From: Streptomyces thermolilacinus SPC6
GTDB lineage: Bacteria; Actinomycetota; Actinomycetes; Streptomycetales; Streptomycetaceae
DNA length: 64,000 nucleotides
NCBI RefSeq assembly: GCF_000478605.2
Contig: NZ_ASHX02000001.1
Location: 5,905,001-5,969,000, forward strand
Reading direction: 5' to 3'
Shown: positions 24,735 to 32,733 of the stretch, in pieces
Numbering within the stretch: the first letter of the stretch is position 1
Layout of the letters: each line of letters opens with the position of its first letter
Program-made: the position numbers and the translations under genes
The notes under the pieces: model-generated
Told to the model about the DNA's origin: nothing
Databases searched by the model: none
What the model saw: the letters and a program-made list of their open reading frames with translations, nothing else

Positions 24735-25721
24735 TCACCGCGCGGCGAGCAGGGGCAGCACGTCCGTGCCGTACGCCTCGATGGCGCGCAGCGCGTCCGC
24801 CTGGGGCATACCGGGCGGCTGGACGCGCAGCACCACCCCGTCGGCGCCCATCGCCGCGTAGTGGCCCAGCCGGTCCGCGCACTCCTCGGGCGAGCCGATC
24901 ACCGAGCGCGCCGCGATGTCGTCCCACTCCTGCGCGTACCGCTCCGCGTCCGCCGAGGTGCGCTTCCAGTCGCCGTACGCGTCGTACAGCCCGCGCAGCG
25001 GCTCCTCCAGTGCGGCCCGCGCCAGCTGCGTGGTGGGCGCGCAGTAGCCCTCGCGGCAGACGATGACCTCCGCGCCGAGGCTCTCCGCGCGCCTCGGGTA
25101 CGACAGGTACTCGGCGATCTTGCCGGGCAGGTCGGCGTCCAGCTCGTTGAACGACGTCGTCCAGCCGTCGCACATCCGCGCCGTACGCTCCAGCGCGGCC
25201 GGCACCCGCCCGCCGTTCCAGATCCGCGGGCGGGGGCTCTGCACCGGGCGGGGCGACAGGAACGCCCCGTCCAGGGAGGCGAACCGGCCCTCGTGGGTGA
25301 CCTCGTCCTCGGTCCACAGCCGCGTCACCAGCTCCAGGCACTCCTCGAACCGCGCCACCCGCTCGCGCGGCTGCGTGCCGTACAGCGTGAACTCCTCCGG
25401 CCGGTAGCCGAGCACGAAACCGGCCGTCAGCCGCCCTCCCGACAGCACGTCGATGTGCGCGAGGGTCTCGGCGAGCCACACCGGGTGGTACACGGGCGCG
25501 ATCAGCCCGGCCGTGGCGAGCCCGATCCGCTCGGTGTGCGCCGCCAGGTACGCGAGGGAGGTCACCGCCTCGTGGTAGCCGGGGCGGTGCAGATGCCGCT
25601 CGCCGAGCACCACCCACGCGAAGCCCGCCTCCTCCGCGAGCCGCACCTGCTCCACCGCGTCGGCGAGTCGCGGCCGGTCGGCCTTGTCGGCGTACAGGTT
25701 GACGTAGAGGCCGAGGCGCAT
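24735..25721 (-). CDS. LLM-class flavin-dependent oxidoreductase (luciferase-like)
   Basis: A 328-residue TIM-barrel monooxygenase of the bacterial luciferase family using F420 or FMN. Typical elements are WVVLGERHLHRPGYHEAVTS near the N terminus (EHH-type motif), SGGRLTAGFVLGYRPEEF, the RIWNGGRVPAALERTAR segment and VIGSPEECADRLGHYAAMGA. In the regulon at 19494-30592 it may oxidise the imported substrate or a breakdown product. The ATG at 25721 has AAGGAAGGA upstream. It is divergent from the DapA-family gene across palindrome C, so the two are probably co-regulated. Confidence 0.88.
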   Translation of the reverse strand: MRLGLYVNLYADKADRPRLADAVEQVRLAEEAGFAWVVLGERHLHRPGYHEAVTSLAYLAAHTERIGLATAGLIAPVYHPVWLAETLAHIDVLSGGRLTAGFVLGYRPEEFTLYGTQPRERVARFEECLELVTRLWTEDEVTHEGRFASLDGAFLSPRPVQSPRPRIWNGGRVPAALERTARMCDGWTTSFNELDADLPGKIAEYLSYPRRAESLGAEVIVCREGYCAPTTQLARAALEEPLRGLYDAYGDWKRTSADAERYAQEWDDIAARSVIGSPEECADRLGHYAAMGADGVVLRVQPPGMPQADALRAIEAYGTDVLPLLAAR

Positions 25722-25735
25722 GGCACCGGTTCCTT

Positions 25736-25759
25736 CCTTTACGGTCCGGGCCGTAAAGG
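25736..25759. promoter_or_regulatory. Regulon palindrome C (TTACGG-N6-CCGTAA)
   Basis: Perfect 9-base arms CCTTTACGG and CCGTAAAGG around TCCGGG in the 121-base gap between the divergent luciferase-like and DapA-family genes. It is the most symmetrical of the four sites. Confidence 0.7.
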
Positions 25760-25842
25760 CTAGCGTGAACGCGCACCGCGGCGACAGACCGTGAGACAAG
25801 ACGACAGATCGTCAGACAGCACCGTCCTACAGGGGGTCGCTC

Positions 25843-26820
25843 ATGTCCGCTACCGAGGAACTCGCCGGGCGGCTGCGCGGCACGGTCCTGCCCGCCGTGC
25901 TCACGCCCATGGACGCCGACGGGGCCGTGGACTACACGGCCCTGCGCCGGTACGCCGAACGGGTGGCCGCCGAGCGGATCGGCGGCGTCGCCGTGTGGGC
26001 GCACACGGGCCGCGGGCTGTACCTGTCGGCGGGCGACCGGCGGCGGGTGCTGGAGGTGTGGCGCGACGCCGTGGACGTGCCGGTCGTCGCCGGGGCGGGC
26101 GTACCTCGCGCGCTGCGCGGCGCGCCGCTCCAGGACGCCGAGGACGCGGCGGTCGCCATGGCCGCGGAGGCCGCGGAGCTGGGCGCGGACGCCGTGATGG
26201 TGTACCCGATGGCCCGCCACCATGCCCTGCCGGACGCGACGGAGCGGGCGGTACGGCTCCACGAGCGGGCCGCCGAGGCGAGCGGGCTGCCCGTGCTGGG
26301 CTTCTTCCTGCACGGCGAGGCGGGCGGCTACCCGTACTCCCCGGAGCTGATCCGGCGGCTGCTGGCCCTGCCTTCCGCCGCCGGGATCAAGATCGCCACG
26401 TTGGACCGGGCGGTGGACTGCCAGGACGCCGTCCGGGCGGCCGAGGGGAGCGGCGCGCTGGTGGTGACCGGCGAGGACCGCATGTTCGGGCCGTCGCTGA
26501 TGTGGGGGGCCGACACGGCGCTGGTCGGCATCGCCGCCGCCCGCGTGGGCCTGACCACCGCCGTGCTCGACACGTGGAATGCCGGGGACGCCGCCGGGTT
26601 CCTGCGGGCCTCGGGGCGGCTCGACCGGTTCGCCGAGGCCACCTTCCGCGCGCCCATCGAGGGCTATGTGCAGCGGATGCTGTGGGCCGCCGTGTGGGAG
26701 GGCGCCGTCCCCGAGGAGGCCGCCTTCGACCCGTACGGTCCACCGCTCCCGCACGCCGAGCGGCGCGCCGTCGTCACCTGCCTGGAGCGGCTCGCCAAGG
26801 AGGACGACACGGCGCGGTGA
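25843..26820 (+). CDS. DapA/N-acetylneuraminate lyase family aldolase or dehydratase
   Basis: A 325-residue class I aldolase-fold protein (dihydrodipicolinate synthase / NAL superfamily). The Schiff-base lysine is in AAGIKIATLDRA. The substrate-carboxylate loop usually read as GGxxGE is changed to VWAHTGRGLYLSAGDRR, and the tyrosine strand is AVMVYPMARH. The family cleaves or condenses 2-keto acids with aldehydes. The C-terminal extension is longer than in DapA. AGGGGGT precedes the ATG. It likely handles a keto-acid intermediate of the catabolic locus; the true reaction is unknown. Confidence 0.82.
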   Translation: MSATEELAGRLRGTVLPAVLTPMDADGAVDYTALRRYAERVAAERIGGVAVWAHTGRGLYLSAGDRRRVLEVWRDAVDVPVVAGAGVPRALRGAPLQDAEDAAVAMAAEAAELGADAVMVYPMARHHALPDATERAVRLHERAAEASGLPVLGFFLHGEAGGYPYSPELIRRLLALPSAAGIKIATLDRAVDCQDAVRAAEGSGALVVTGEDRMFGPSLMWGADTALVGIAAARVGLTTAVLDTWNAGDAAGFLRASGRLDRFAEATFRAPIEGYVQRMLWAAVWEGAVPEEAAFDPYGPPLPHAERRAVVTCLERLAKEDDTAR

Positions 26821-26829
26821 GCGCCCGGT

Positions 26830-26862
26830 GCGGCGCCTGGGGGCCCGGCGCCCAGGCGCCGC
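26830..26862. terminator. Bidirectional terminator between convergent genes
   Basis: Perfect 12-base arms GCGGCGCCTGGG (26830-26841) and CCCAGGCGCCGC (26851-26862) with a 9-base loop, between the DapA-family and DegT genes. Confidence 0.7.
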
Positions 26863-26898
26863 GCCCGGAAAGCGGCGTACCCGTCTCGGCGGCCCCGC

Positions 26899-28035
26899 TC
26901 AGCGCGACGGCACCCGCCGCGCCGCCCGGTGGAGGGCGTCCGCGATCCGGTCCACGTGCTCCGCCCCGTACGCCTCGTTCCACGGCAGCGCCAGCAGCGT
27001 GCGCCCGATCAGCTCCTCCGCGCGCGGGCACTGCCCCGCACGGCCGCCGGGCACCGCCGGGTTGGCGTACAGCGGACGCTCCAGATAGCCGGGCAGCGCC
27101 GGTACGCCCTCGGCCGCCAGCTCCTTCGCCCAGCGCGCGTTGTCCCCGACCAGCAGCGGGAACATCCACCACGCGTGCCCCACCGGGTCCCCTGCGAGCG
27201 TCACCCCGTCCAGCCCCTCCAGCGCCGCGAGAAGCCTCCCGGCCGCCGCGCGCCGCGCCCGTACGACCCCCTCGACCTTCGCCAGCTGGGCCCGCGCCAC
27301 GGCCGCGACCAGCTCCGCCATCCGGTAGTTGAGGCCCGTCTCACGGTGGATGCGGCCCTCCGAGCGGTCCCAGCCCTTGTCCATGAACAGCCGCATCCGC
27401 CGGGCCCGTTCCGGGTCGTCCGCGATGACGAGACCGCCGTCGCCCGCCGTGATGTGCTTGTACTGCTGGAGGCTGAAGCACGCGATGTCCCCGGCCGTGC
27501 CGAGCAGCCGCCCCGACGCGTCCTCGCCCAGCCACGCCTGCGCGCAGTCCTCCACCAGCGGCAGCCCGTGCCGGTCGCACACCTCCCGCAGCCGCGCCAC
27601 ATCCGCCGCTCCGCCGAACAGGTGAACCGCGATCACCGCCTTCGTACGCGGCGTGATCGCGGCCTCCACGGCGTCCGGGTCGAGGTTGCCGTCCCCGGCG
27701 CGCACGTCCGCGAACACGGGCCGCGCGCCGTGCGCCAGGACCGGCGCGACCGTGCCGAAGTCGGAGATCGGCGTCGTCACCACCTCGTCGCCCGGCCCGA
27801 CCCCGCACGCCGCGACCGCCAGGTGCAGCGCCGCCGTACCCGACGAGCACGCCACCGCGTGCGGACGCCCGTACAGCGCGGACATCTCCGCCTCCAGCGA
27901 CCGCGCCTCCGCGCCGAACGCGCTGCACAGCACCGCCGAGTCGAGGACCCGCAGCACCGCCGCCCGCTCCTCGTCGCCGATCGTCCTGCCACGCGGATCG
28001 AGCACCGTGGGCAGGGGGATTTCCCGTTCGGGCAT
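26899..28035 (-). CDS. DegT/DnrJ/EryC1/StrS-family PLP aminotransferase
   Basis: A 378-residue sugar-type aminotransferase. The PLP features are AVACSSGTAALHLAVAACGV at the N-terminal phosphate site, PLVEDCAQAWLGEDASG with the pyridine-binding Asp, and the Schiff-base lysine in SLQQYKHITAGDGG. The family transfers an amino group to keto-sugars or inososes. In a catabolic locus it may act in reverse, deaminating an amino sugar. The ATG at 28035 follows GGAAGGA at about 10 bases. It is divergent from the winged-helix regulator across palindrome D and ends at a shared terminator. Confidence 0.9.
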   Translation of the reverse strand: MPEREIPLPTVLDPRGRTIGDEERAAVLRVLDSAVLCSAFGAEARSLEAEMSALYGRPHAVACSSGTAALHLAVAACGVGPGDEVVTTPISDFGTVAPVLAHGARPVFADVRAGDGNLDPDAVEAAITPRTKAVIAVHLFGGAADVARLREVCDRHGLPLVEDCAQAWLGEDASGRLLGTAGDIACFSLQQYKHITAGDGGLVIADDPERARRMRLFMDKGWDRSEGRIHRETGLNYRMAELVAAVARAQLAKVEGVVRARRAAAGRLLAALEGLDGVTLAGDPVGHAWWMFPLLVGDNARWAKELAAEGVPALPGYLERPLYANPAVPGGRAGQCPRAEELIGRTLLALPWNEAYGAEHVDRIADALHRAARRVPSR

Positions 28036-28065
28036 CGGGTTACTATCCTTCCGCCTAAATACGCG

Positions 28066-28085
28066 GTTACGGCCTGGGCCGAAAC
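28066..28085. promoter_or_regulatory. Regulon palindrome D (TTACGG-N6-CCGAAA)
   Basis: The dyad GTTACGG-CCTGGG-CCGAAAC (one mismatch in 7) is in the 172-base gap between the divergent aminotransferase and regulator genes. It implies autoregulation if the regulator at 28208 is the binder. Confidence 0.6.
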
Positions 28086-28207
28086 TAGGACCCCTGTGGA
28101 CGGGCGTCAACCAGCCCCGCGGGAGCCCCACGGAAGCCCCCACAGAAGCCCCACGCAAGCCCACGGACACCCCGCGGCACTTCGCCAAGACGAACGGAGA
28201 CCGGCCG

Positions 28208-29443
28208 ATGGCGCTCACGGTCGGCGTGATAGGTCCCGAGGACCTGGTGGACAAGGTCGTCGCCGTCGGCGGCGAGACCGGCGCGGCCCGGCTGGTCGCC
28301 CTGCCGTACCGGCACGAGGACGAGACCCTCGACGTGGTCGGCCAGGCCCGCGCCCACGTCGACGCGCTGCTGTTCACCGGCGTCGTCCCGCACACCCTCG
28401 CCGCCGGTGCCGGGCTCGTGGACCGGCCCGCCATGTACGTCCCGTACAGCGGCGCCACGCTGCTGCGGGCCCTCGTGGAACTGCTCCGGCTGGGCCACGA
28501 CGTGTCGCGGATCTCCATCGACACGCTCAGCCGCGACGAGGTGACGGAGACGCTCACCGAGGCGAAGCTCCCCACCGAGCACGTCCGCGTCCTGCCGTAC
28601 CGGCCCGGCCTCACCTCGCGGGACCTGGTGGACTTCCACCTCTCCGCGCACGAGCGGCACGGCACCACCGTCGCCCTCACCTGCCTCGGCTCGGCCTACC
28701 ACCAGCTGGAGCACCGCCTCCCCGCCGTACGGCTCGCCCCGTCCCGCCACTCCATACGCGCGACCCTGCGCGCCCTCGTCCTCGCCACCACCGGCGCGCA
28801 CAGCGGCGACGCGCAGGTCGCCCTCGGCATCGTGGACCTCCCGGCCGCCGACGGGGAACTCGCCGCGGACCTCGCCGCCCTCGGCGGGAGCCTCGCCGGG
28901 CTGCCGGACGGCAGCCGCCTCGCGGTGACCACGCGCGGCGCCCTGGAGAAGGCCACCGACCAGTTCACCCGCCTGCCGTTCCTCGACGGGCTCGCCGCCC
29001 GGCACGGCTCCGCCCACGTCGGCTTCGGCCTCGGCCGTACGGCCGCCGAGGCGGAGGCGCTGGCCCGGCGGGCCGTCAACCGGGCCAGGTCGGTCGGACC
29101 GGTCGCCGGGGTCGTGAGCATGAAGGACGACATCGACATCGTCATCGCCCACGACACGGGCGACCCCCTCCCACCCGCCGCGACGCCGAAGAGCACCGGG
29201 CTCCTCGCCCGCCGCGCCGGTCTCAACCCGCAGACGCTGGAGCGGCTGCGGGAGCTGGTCGCCGCCGAGGAGGAGGAACCCGGCATCACCGCGCACCGGG
29301 TCGCCGAGCACCTGGCGGTCCAGCAGCGCACCGCCCGGCGCATCCTCAAGCGCCTGGAGCGCGCGGGGGTCGCCGTGCCCGTCGGCAGCCGGCAGGAAGG
29401 ACGCACCGGCCGCCCGCCCATCGTCTACCGAGTACGTCTCTAG
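28208..29443 (+). CDS. Winged-helix transcriptional regulator with large sensor domain
   Basis: A 411-residue protein. The first about 330 residues form an alpha/beta sensor region that I do not assign to a named family; the GRTAAEAEALARRAVNRA part looks like a degenerate GGDEF-type segment. The C-terminal 70 residues are a winged helix-turn-helix (ITAHRVAEHLAVQQRTARRI, LERAGVAVPV, wing GRPPIVYRVRL). Its location beside palindrome D and in the middle of the locus makes it the leading candidate for the repressor binding TTWCGG-N6-CCGWAA. GGAGA precedes the ATG. The enolase-family gene follows after 42 bases, probably in the same transcript. Confidence 0.7.
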   Translation: MALTVGVIGPEDLVDKVVAVGGETGAARLVALPYRHEDETLDVVGQARAHVDALLFTGVVPHTLAAGAGLVDRPAMYVPYSGATLLRALVELLRLGHDVSRISIDTLSRDEVTETLTEAKLPTEHVRVLPYRPGLTSRDLVDFHLSAHERHGTTVALTCLGSAYHQLEHRLPAVRLAPSRHSIRATLRALVLATTGAHSGDAQVALGIVDLPAADGELAADLAALGGSLAGLPDGSRLAVTTRGALEKATDQFTRLPFLDGLAARHGSAHVGFGLGRTAAEAEALARRAVNRARSVGPVAGVVSMKDDIDIVIAHDTGDPLPPAATPKSTGLLARRAGLNPQTLERLRELVAAEEEEPGITAHRVAEHLAVQQRTARRILKRLERAGVAVPVGSRQEGRTGRPPIVYRVRL

Positions 29444-29485
29444 GCCCGACGCCCGTCGGCGGGGGCCGTGACCCGGAGGAGCCGC

Positions 29486-30592
29486 GTGAAGATCGAGTCG
29501 ATTCGCAGCCATGTCGTCCACGCTCCCTACCGGCGCCCCTTCGCCATCAGCAGCGGAACCAGCGCCGACCTCGTCAGCCTCGTCGTGGAGGTGCGCGCCG
29601 ACGACGGCGCCACCGGCTACGGCGAGGCGTCGCCCATGACCGCGTACACGGGGGAGACCCTCGACGGGCTGCGCGCCGCCCTCACCGGCCATGCTGCTCC
29701 CGCCCTCGTAGGCCGGGACCCGCGCGACCTGGCCGGCGCCCACGCCGCCATGGACGCGGCGATCCGGGGCCAGCACCTCGCCAAGGCCGCCCTCGACCTG
29801 GCCCTCCACGACCTCGCGGGCCGCGCCGCCGGATGGCCCGTCCATCTGCTCCTCGGCGGGCGGCTGCGCGACGAGGTGCCCACCACCTGGGTCGTCGGCC
29901 TGGGCACGCCCGAGGAGATGACCAAGGAGGCCGCCGAGTACGCGGCGCGCGGCTTCACCCACATCAAGGTCAAGGGCGGCGAGGACCCGGACCTGGACGT
30001 CGAGCTGGTGCGCGCCGTCCGCGCCGCCGTACCCGACCGGGTCGAGCTGTCCCTCGACGCCAACGAGGGCTACGACCCGTCCACCGCCGCCCGCACCGTG
30101 GCGCGCCTCGGCGACGAGGGCCTGGATCTGGTGGAGCAGCCGCTGCCCCGCTGGGACCTCGCCGGGATGGCGGCCCTGCGCGGGCGCGGCGGGCCGCGGG
30201 TGATGGCGGACGAGTCGCTCCAGTCCCTCCACGACGCCCTGGAGATCGTCCGGCGCGGCGCCGCCGACGTCCTCAACATCAAGATCCTCAAGGTGGGCGG
30301 GCTCCACCGCGCCCGCCAGATCGCCGCGCTCGCGGAGGCCGCCGGGCTCGCCGTGAAGATCGGCACCATGCCGGAGCTGGGCGTCGCCACCCTCGCGGCC
30401 GCCCACCTCGCCGCCGCTCTGCCCCACGCCACCGTCCCCGCCGACCTCGTCGGGCCGCTCCTGGTCGAGGACGAACCGCTCGCCCCGGCCGCCTTCGCGG
30501 GCGCCGAGAACACCGGCCGGGTCACCCTGCCGGACACCCCGGGCCTCGGCCACCGGCTGACGGGGCTTCCCAGTGGGGCGGCGACGGGCTGA
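29486..30592 (+). CDS. Enolase-superfamily enzyme, muconate-cycloisomerase/dipeptide-epimerase subgroup
   Basis: A 368-residue enolase-superfamily protein. The base lysines are in HIKVKGGED (KxK) and LNIKILKVGG. The metal ligands are Asp in LSLDANEG, Glu in LVEQPLPRWD and Asp in VMADESLQS. This is the MLE subgroup, which includes L-Ala-D/L-Glu epimerases. However, the eighth-strand motif reads ADLVGPLL, lacking the second Asp of the DxD seen in many dipeptide epimerases, so the substrate is probably different. The GTG at 29486 has GGAGGA upstream; a GTG at 29468 is the alternative. Its last codons are the first copy of a 32-base tandem repeat. Confidence 0.85.
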   Translation: MKIESIRSHVVHAPYRRPFAISSGTSADLVSLVVEVRADDGATGYGEASPMTAYTGETLDGLRAALTGHAAPALVGRDPRDLAGAHAAMDAAIRGQHLAKAALDLALHDLAGRAAGWPVHLLLGGRLRDEVPTTWVVGLGTPEEMTKEAAEYAARGFTHIKVKGGEDPDLDVELVRAVRAAVPDRVELSLDANEGYDPSTAARTVARLGDEGLDLVEQPLPRWDLAGMAALRGRGGPRVMADESLQSLHDALEIVRRGAADVLNIKILKVGGLHRARQIAALAEAAGLAVKIGTMPELGVATLAAAHLAAALPHATVPADLVGPLLVEDEPLAPAAFAGAENTGRVTLPDTPGLGHRLTGLPSGAATG

Positions 30593-30682
30593 CGGGGCTA
30601 CCGGGCGGGCCGGTGACGGGCTGACGGGGCTTCCGGGCCGGGTGGTGACGGGCTGGCGGGGCTTCCGGGCGGGCGGCGACCG
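30555..30682 (+). repeat. 32-bp tandem repeat, four copies
   Basis: The block GGCTGACGGGGCTTCC recurs with small changes at 30555, 30587, 30619 and 30651, exactly 32 bases apart. The first copy and part of the second are coding (end of the enolase-family gene), so the repeat has extended past or rewritten the C terminus. Confidence 0.75.
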
Positions 30683-30738
30683 GTCGACGGTCCTTCCCGG
30701 CCACCCCTGACGCCCGACGGACCGGCCGCCGTGGCGGC

Positions 30739-30798
30739 CTGGTCCGTTGGTACCCCATTGGCCGAGACGGGCACGGTATCGCTGTACCAACGGACCAG
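30739..30798. promoter_or_regulatory. Long-spaced 15-bp inverted repeat upstream of FUSC gene
   Basis: Arms CTGGTCCGTTGGTAC (30739-30753) and GTACCAACGGACCAG (30784-30798) are perfect reverse complements separated by 30 bases. Two identical half-operators in opposite orientation would suit a dimeric or tetrameric repressor. The only gene downstream is the FUSC membrane protein at 31000. The rest of 30593-30999 contains nothing recognised. Confidence 0.5.
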
Positions 30799-30999
30799 TG
30801 ATCGACGCTCGATTTGAGCCACCGCCCTCGCGGATGCTTTTCTTGTCATATCCACGTATCAGCGGCGCCGCGCAGCGCCGGACGGCAACGACGCCGTCCC
30901 GGACCGCGGCGCCTTCGTCGTGCCTCCGAACGCCCACCACCCCCGGGCGGCCCGCGGCCGACGACAGCAAGACAGAGACAGGGGGGCGGTACCACCGTC

Positions 31000-32616
31000 A
31001 TGAAGAGGTTCTTCGTGGCCCCGGACCCGGGGTACCTCAGGCTGAGGAACGCGACCCGCGCCGTGCTCGGCATCGGGCTCGCCGTCGCACTCGCCGAACT
31101 GGCCGGTCTGTCGCTGACCGCGTCCATCACCGGCGGTCTGGCCGCGCTGCTGGCCCTCTTCACCGTCATGGACGGAACCGTCCGCGCCCAGCGGATCACC
31201 ACCGCGCTGCTGCCCGCCGCCGGTCTCCCCGTCCTCGCCCTCGCGACGTTCCTGCGCGACCTGCCGCTCGGCCGGGACGCCGCTTTCCTCGTCGTCGTCT
31301 TCTGCGGCGTCTACGCCCGGCGGTGGGGCCCGCGCGGCCACGCCCTGGGCATCTTCGCGTTCATGCAGTTCTTCGTGGTGCAGTTCCTCCACGCCGCCCC
31401 GGCGCAGCTGCCCGAGCTGTACGCCGCCGTCGGCATCGCCGTGGCCGCCGCGGCCGCCGTGCGGTTCGCCCTCTGGCCCATCGAACGCCGCACCCCGCCC
31501 GCCGCCGCTCCCGCCCCGCTGCCCGGACGCGGACTCGCCAGGCCGACCACCCGCCAGGCCGTCCAGACCACCCTCGCCTGCGCCTTCGCCCTCGCCGTGG
31601 GGCAGGTCCTCTCCGAGGAGCGCTGGTACTGGGCGGTGGGCACCACCTGGTGGATCTTCGTCAACACCGCCTCGCGCGGCGAGACCCTCGTACGGGGCTT
31701 CCGCCGCGTCGTGGGCACCGTCGTCGGCATCCTCGTCGGCCTGGTCGTCGCGCTGCCACTGCACGGCGCGCCCGGCCCGACGGCCGCGCTCGTCGCCGTG
31801 TGCGTCTTCGGCATCTTCTACGCCGCGCCCGTCTCGTACAGCTGGATGATGCTCGCCGTGACGGTGATGGCCGGGCTGCTGTACGGGCTGCTCGGCGTCC
31901 TCACCCCGGGCCTGCTCGTCCTGCGGGCGGCCGAGACGGGGGTGGGCGCGCTGTTCGCCGCGCTCGCCGTGACCTTCGTCCTGCCGGTCACCACGCACGC
32001 CACGAACGACGCCTGGATCCAGCGCGCCCTGCTCGCGGTGCGCCGCTGCACCGCCGAGGCCGCCGAACGCCTCGCCGGTTCCCCCACCGCCGACCCGGCC
32101 CCGCACGCCGCCGAGCTGGAGATGCTGCTGGGCCGCGTACGGATGGCCCTGGCGCCGCTCGTCCACCCGCTGAGCCCGTTCCGCGACCGCAAGGCCCGCG
32201 CCCGCCAGGTCCTCGCCCTGCTGGACGACTGCGCGCGCGAGGTGCGGGGGCTCGCGTCGGTGGCCGCCGACCCGGACGCCAGCCACGACGCCCGGCTCGC
32301 CGCTGCCTGCTGGCGGGTGGAGGCGGCCGTGGAAGCCCTGCTCAAGGGACGCGAGCGTGCCCGGGACGGCGCGGACCGGCAGGCCCGCCCCGCGCCTTCC
32401 GTCGATGCCGCACCGACTGCTTCGGCATCCGCTGCTTCGGCTTCCCATGATGCCGCTTCCGGCGCCCCGGTTCCTTCGGCCGCTTCCGCGGCTTCGGAGC
32501 CCGAGGCGTCGGCGGCCGTACCGGCGCTGGCGCACCTGCACGGACTGGAACGGCTGCTCGCCGAACTCGACGGCCCGCTGCGCACGAGGCCCCGCTCGCT
32601 GCTCGTGCGCTCCTGA
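31000..32616 (+). CDS. FUSC-family membrane protein (aromatic-acid-exporter-like)
   Basis: A 538-residue protein of the fusaric acid resistance/YccS type. It has two blocks of about six transmembrane helices (residues about 15-155 and 180-330). RQAVQTTLACAFALAVGQVL starts the second block and is followed by WYWAVGTTWWIFVNTASRGE and RGFRRVVGTVVGILVG, the FUSC core. The C-terminal half is cytoplasmic and ends with an Ala/Ser-rich stretch (about 440-490). Such proteins are thought to export aromatic acids. The ATG at 31000 is chosen; an in-frame upstream extension to 30814 has no protein-like character. The perfect inverted repeat at 30739-30798 probably controls it. Confidence 0.85.
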   Translation: MKRFFVAPDPGYLRLRNATRAVLGIGLAVALAELAGLSLTASITGGLAALLALFTVMDGTVRAQRITTALLPAAGLPVLALATFLRDLPLGRDAAFLVVVFCGVYARRWGPRGHALGIFAFMQFFVVQFLHAAPAQLPELYAAVGIAVAAAAAVRFALWPIERRTPPAAAPAPLPGRGLARPTTRQAVQTTLACAFALAVGQVLSEERWYWAVGTTWWIFVNTASRGETLVRGFRRVVGTVVGILVGLVVALPLHGAPGPTAALVAVCVFGIFYAAPVSYSWMMLAVTVMAGLLYGLLGVLTPGLLVLRAAETGVGALFAALAVTFVLPVTTHATNDAWIQRALLAVRRCTAEAAERLAGSPTADPAPHAAELEMLLGRVRMALAPLVHPLSPFRDRKARARQVLALLDDCAREVRGLASVAADPDASHDARLAAACWRVEAAVEALLKGRERARDGADRQARPAPSVDAAPTASASAASASHDAASGAPVPSAASAASEPEASAAVPALAHLHGLERLLAELDGPLRTRPRSLLVRS

Positions 32617-32666
32617 ACCCGGCCCGGTCGGCCCGCCGCCCCTGCTGCCCGCGTGCCTGTCCGCCC

Positions 32667-32677
32667 TGGTCTAGACC
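32667..32677. promoter_or_regulatory. DasR-responsive-element-like site
   Basis: TGGTCTAGACC lies 57 bases before the lactonase-type gene. It matches 11 of 12 bases of the TGGTCTAGACCA core of DasR sites (dre) in Streptomyces, which control aminosugar and antibiotic genes. One base (G for A) differs at the end. Confidence 0.45.
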
Positions 32678-32733
32678 GCAGCTGCTAGCGTCGGTCCCGC
32701 AACGCCAGAGACGGCCACTGGGGAGGGGCAGCG

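Noticed and set aside
26929..30624. Very long plus-strand frame (over 1,200 codons) across the DegT, regulator and enolase-family genes
   Set aside because: Arg/Pro/Gly-rich composition with no domains; it is a shadow of GC-rich genes in other frames.
28085..30970. Minus-strand frame of about 960 codons
   Set aside because: Antisense to two well-supported genes with recognisable motifs; no protein-like blocks.
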